Part shown: positions 63,598-64,000 of the stretch, piece by piece
Position numbering within the stretch: the first letter of the stretch is position 1
Layout: each line of letters starts with the position of its first letter
DNA from: Pelodictyon phaeoclathratiforme BU-1
Lineage (GTDB): Bacteria; Bacteroidota; Chlorobiia; Chlorobiales; Chlorobiaceae
Assembly (NCBI RefSeq): GCF_000020645.1
Contig: NC_011060.1
Coordinates: 928,501-992,500, forward strand
DNA length: 64,000 nt
Direction of reading: 5' to 3'
Notes under the pieces: model-generated
What the model saw: only the letters and a program-made list of their open reading frames with translations
Database searches by the model: none
What the model was told of the DNA's origin: nothing
Position numbers and translations under genes: made by a program

Positions 63598-64000
63598 ATG
63601 AGCTCGACAAAAAATATAAGAAATATTGCCATTATCGCTCACGTTGATCATGGAAAAACAACACTGGTTGATTCGATTTTTCAGAAGACAGGCGCTTTCA
63701 GGGATAATCAGCAGGTAAACGTCCGGGTACTTGATTCAAATCCTCAGGAGAGAGAGAGAGGAATTACCATATTTTCAAAAAACGCTGCGGCAGTATACAA
63801 AGATCACAAGATCAATATTGTTGATACACCAGGTCATGCTGACTTTGGTGGCGAGGTTGAACGTATTTTACAGATGGTTGACGGCGTACTGCTTCTTGTT
63901 GACGCATTCGAAGGCCCGATGCCGCAGACCAAGTTTGTTCTGCGCAAAGCCCTTGAACTGCATCTGAAGCCAATTGTGGTCATCAACAAGATTGATCGGC
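63598..64000 (+). CDS. typA: GTPase TypA/BipA, C-terminus cut by window edge
   Basis: The visible 134 codons encode a translational GTPase: G1 AHVDHGKTT (residues 14-22), RERGITIFSKN (G2), DTPGHADFGGEV (G3) and the start of G4 NKID at the window edge. The R-GITI and AFEGPMPQTKFV segments identify TypA rather than EF-G or LepA. The ATG at 63598 is preceded by AAGGA. Confidence 0.95.
   Translation, partial: MSSTKNIRNIAIIAHVDHGKTTLVDSIFQKTGAFRDNQQVNVRVLDSNPQERERGITIFSKNAAAVYKDHKINIVDTPGHADFGGEVERILQMVDGVLLLVDAFEGPMPQTKFVLRKALELHLKPIVVINKIDR

Overview
The window looks like chromosome of a green sulfur bacterium (Chlorobiaceae, Chlorobium/Pelodictyon-like). This is inferred from gene content: a polysulfide-reductase-like psrABC operon, a cytochrome-assembly gene followed by hemA-hemC-hemD and a separate Mg-type hemB for heavy tetrapyrrole synthesis, a DUF4293 protein of the Bacteroidetes/Chlorobi type, a methylmalonyl-CoA decarboxylase-type Na+ pump, a two-partner secretion pair and a SAM-I riboswitch in front of metY-metX. 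No rRNA, tRNA, CRISPR array, transposase or integrase was seen (the one tyrosine recombinase is the housekeeping XerD type).

Region 1 (1-14980) is a defence/addiction island. It holds an edge-cut AlbA_2/RecG-like ATPase coupled to a DUF4062 protein, and a Wadjet plasmid-defence operon (jetA-jetB ... jetC-jetD) on the minus strand. The Wadjet operon is split between jetB and jetC by about 3.4 kb of cargo: two toxin-antitoxin pairs, a small membrane protein and an unknown protein, all on the Wadjet strand. The jetB/jetC junction itself is present three times as a direct repeat, and only the last jetC copy is full length. Beyond jetA lie two DUF4160-DUF2442 modules flanking a DUF4143 ATPase, with decayed toxin-antitoxin tails beside them. 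The island stops at the 3' end of an ftsE-like gene.

Region 2 (14982-21107) is core: DUF4293-pdxA-ftsE and psrA-psrB-psrC, the latter closed by a clear terminator. Region 3 (21108-24226) is a second accessory patch. It has an array of three evenly spaced palindromes, the 3' end of an hsdM gene, brnT-brnA, a dinD with an internal deletion, and a decayed second brnT-brnA copy; together these look like a collapsed type I restriction locus.

Region 4 (24227-44500) is mostly housekeeping: a flavin split-barrel protein, an acid phosphatase, a PhnA-like protein, acylphosphatase, cysK, waaA, a DEAD-box helicase, a beta-CASP nuclease-like protein, xerD, rsmB, the riboswitch with metY-metX, serS, yqeY, an SDR, a cold-shock protein, radC and queD. 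Region 5 (44724-51570) is a two-partner secretion locus with a 1691-residue exoprotein carrying about nine full 57-residue repeats. Region 6 (51863-64000) holds cysE, aroC, hemB, the decarboxylase pump operon, a HisN-like phosphatase, hemD-hemC-hemA with a ccsA-like gene, and the start of typA/bipA.

All calls rest on reading translated motifs by eye. Family names are from recall of conserved motifs, not from a database search.
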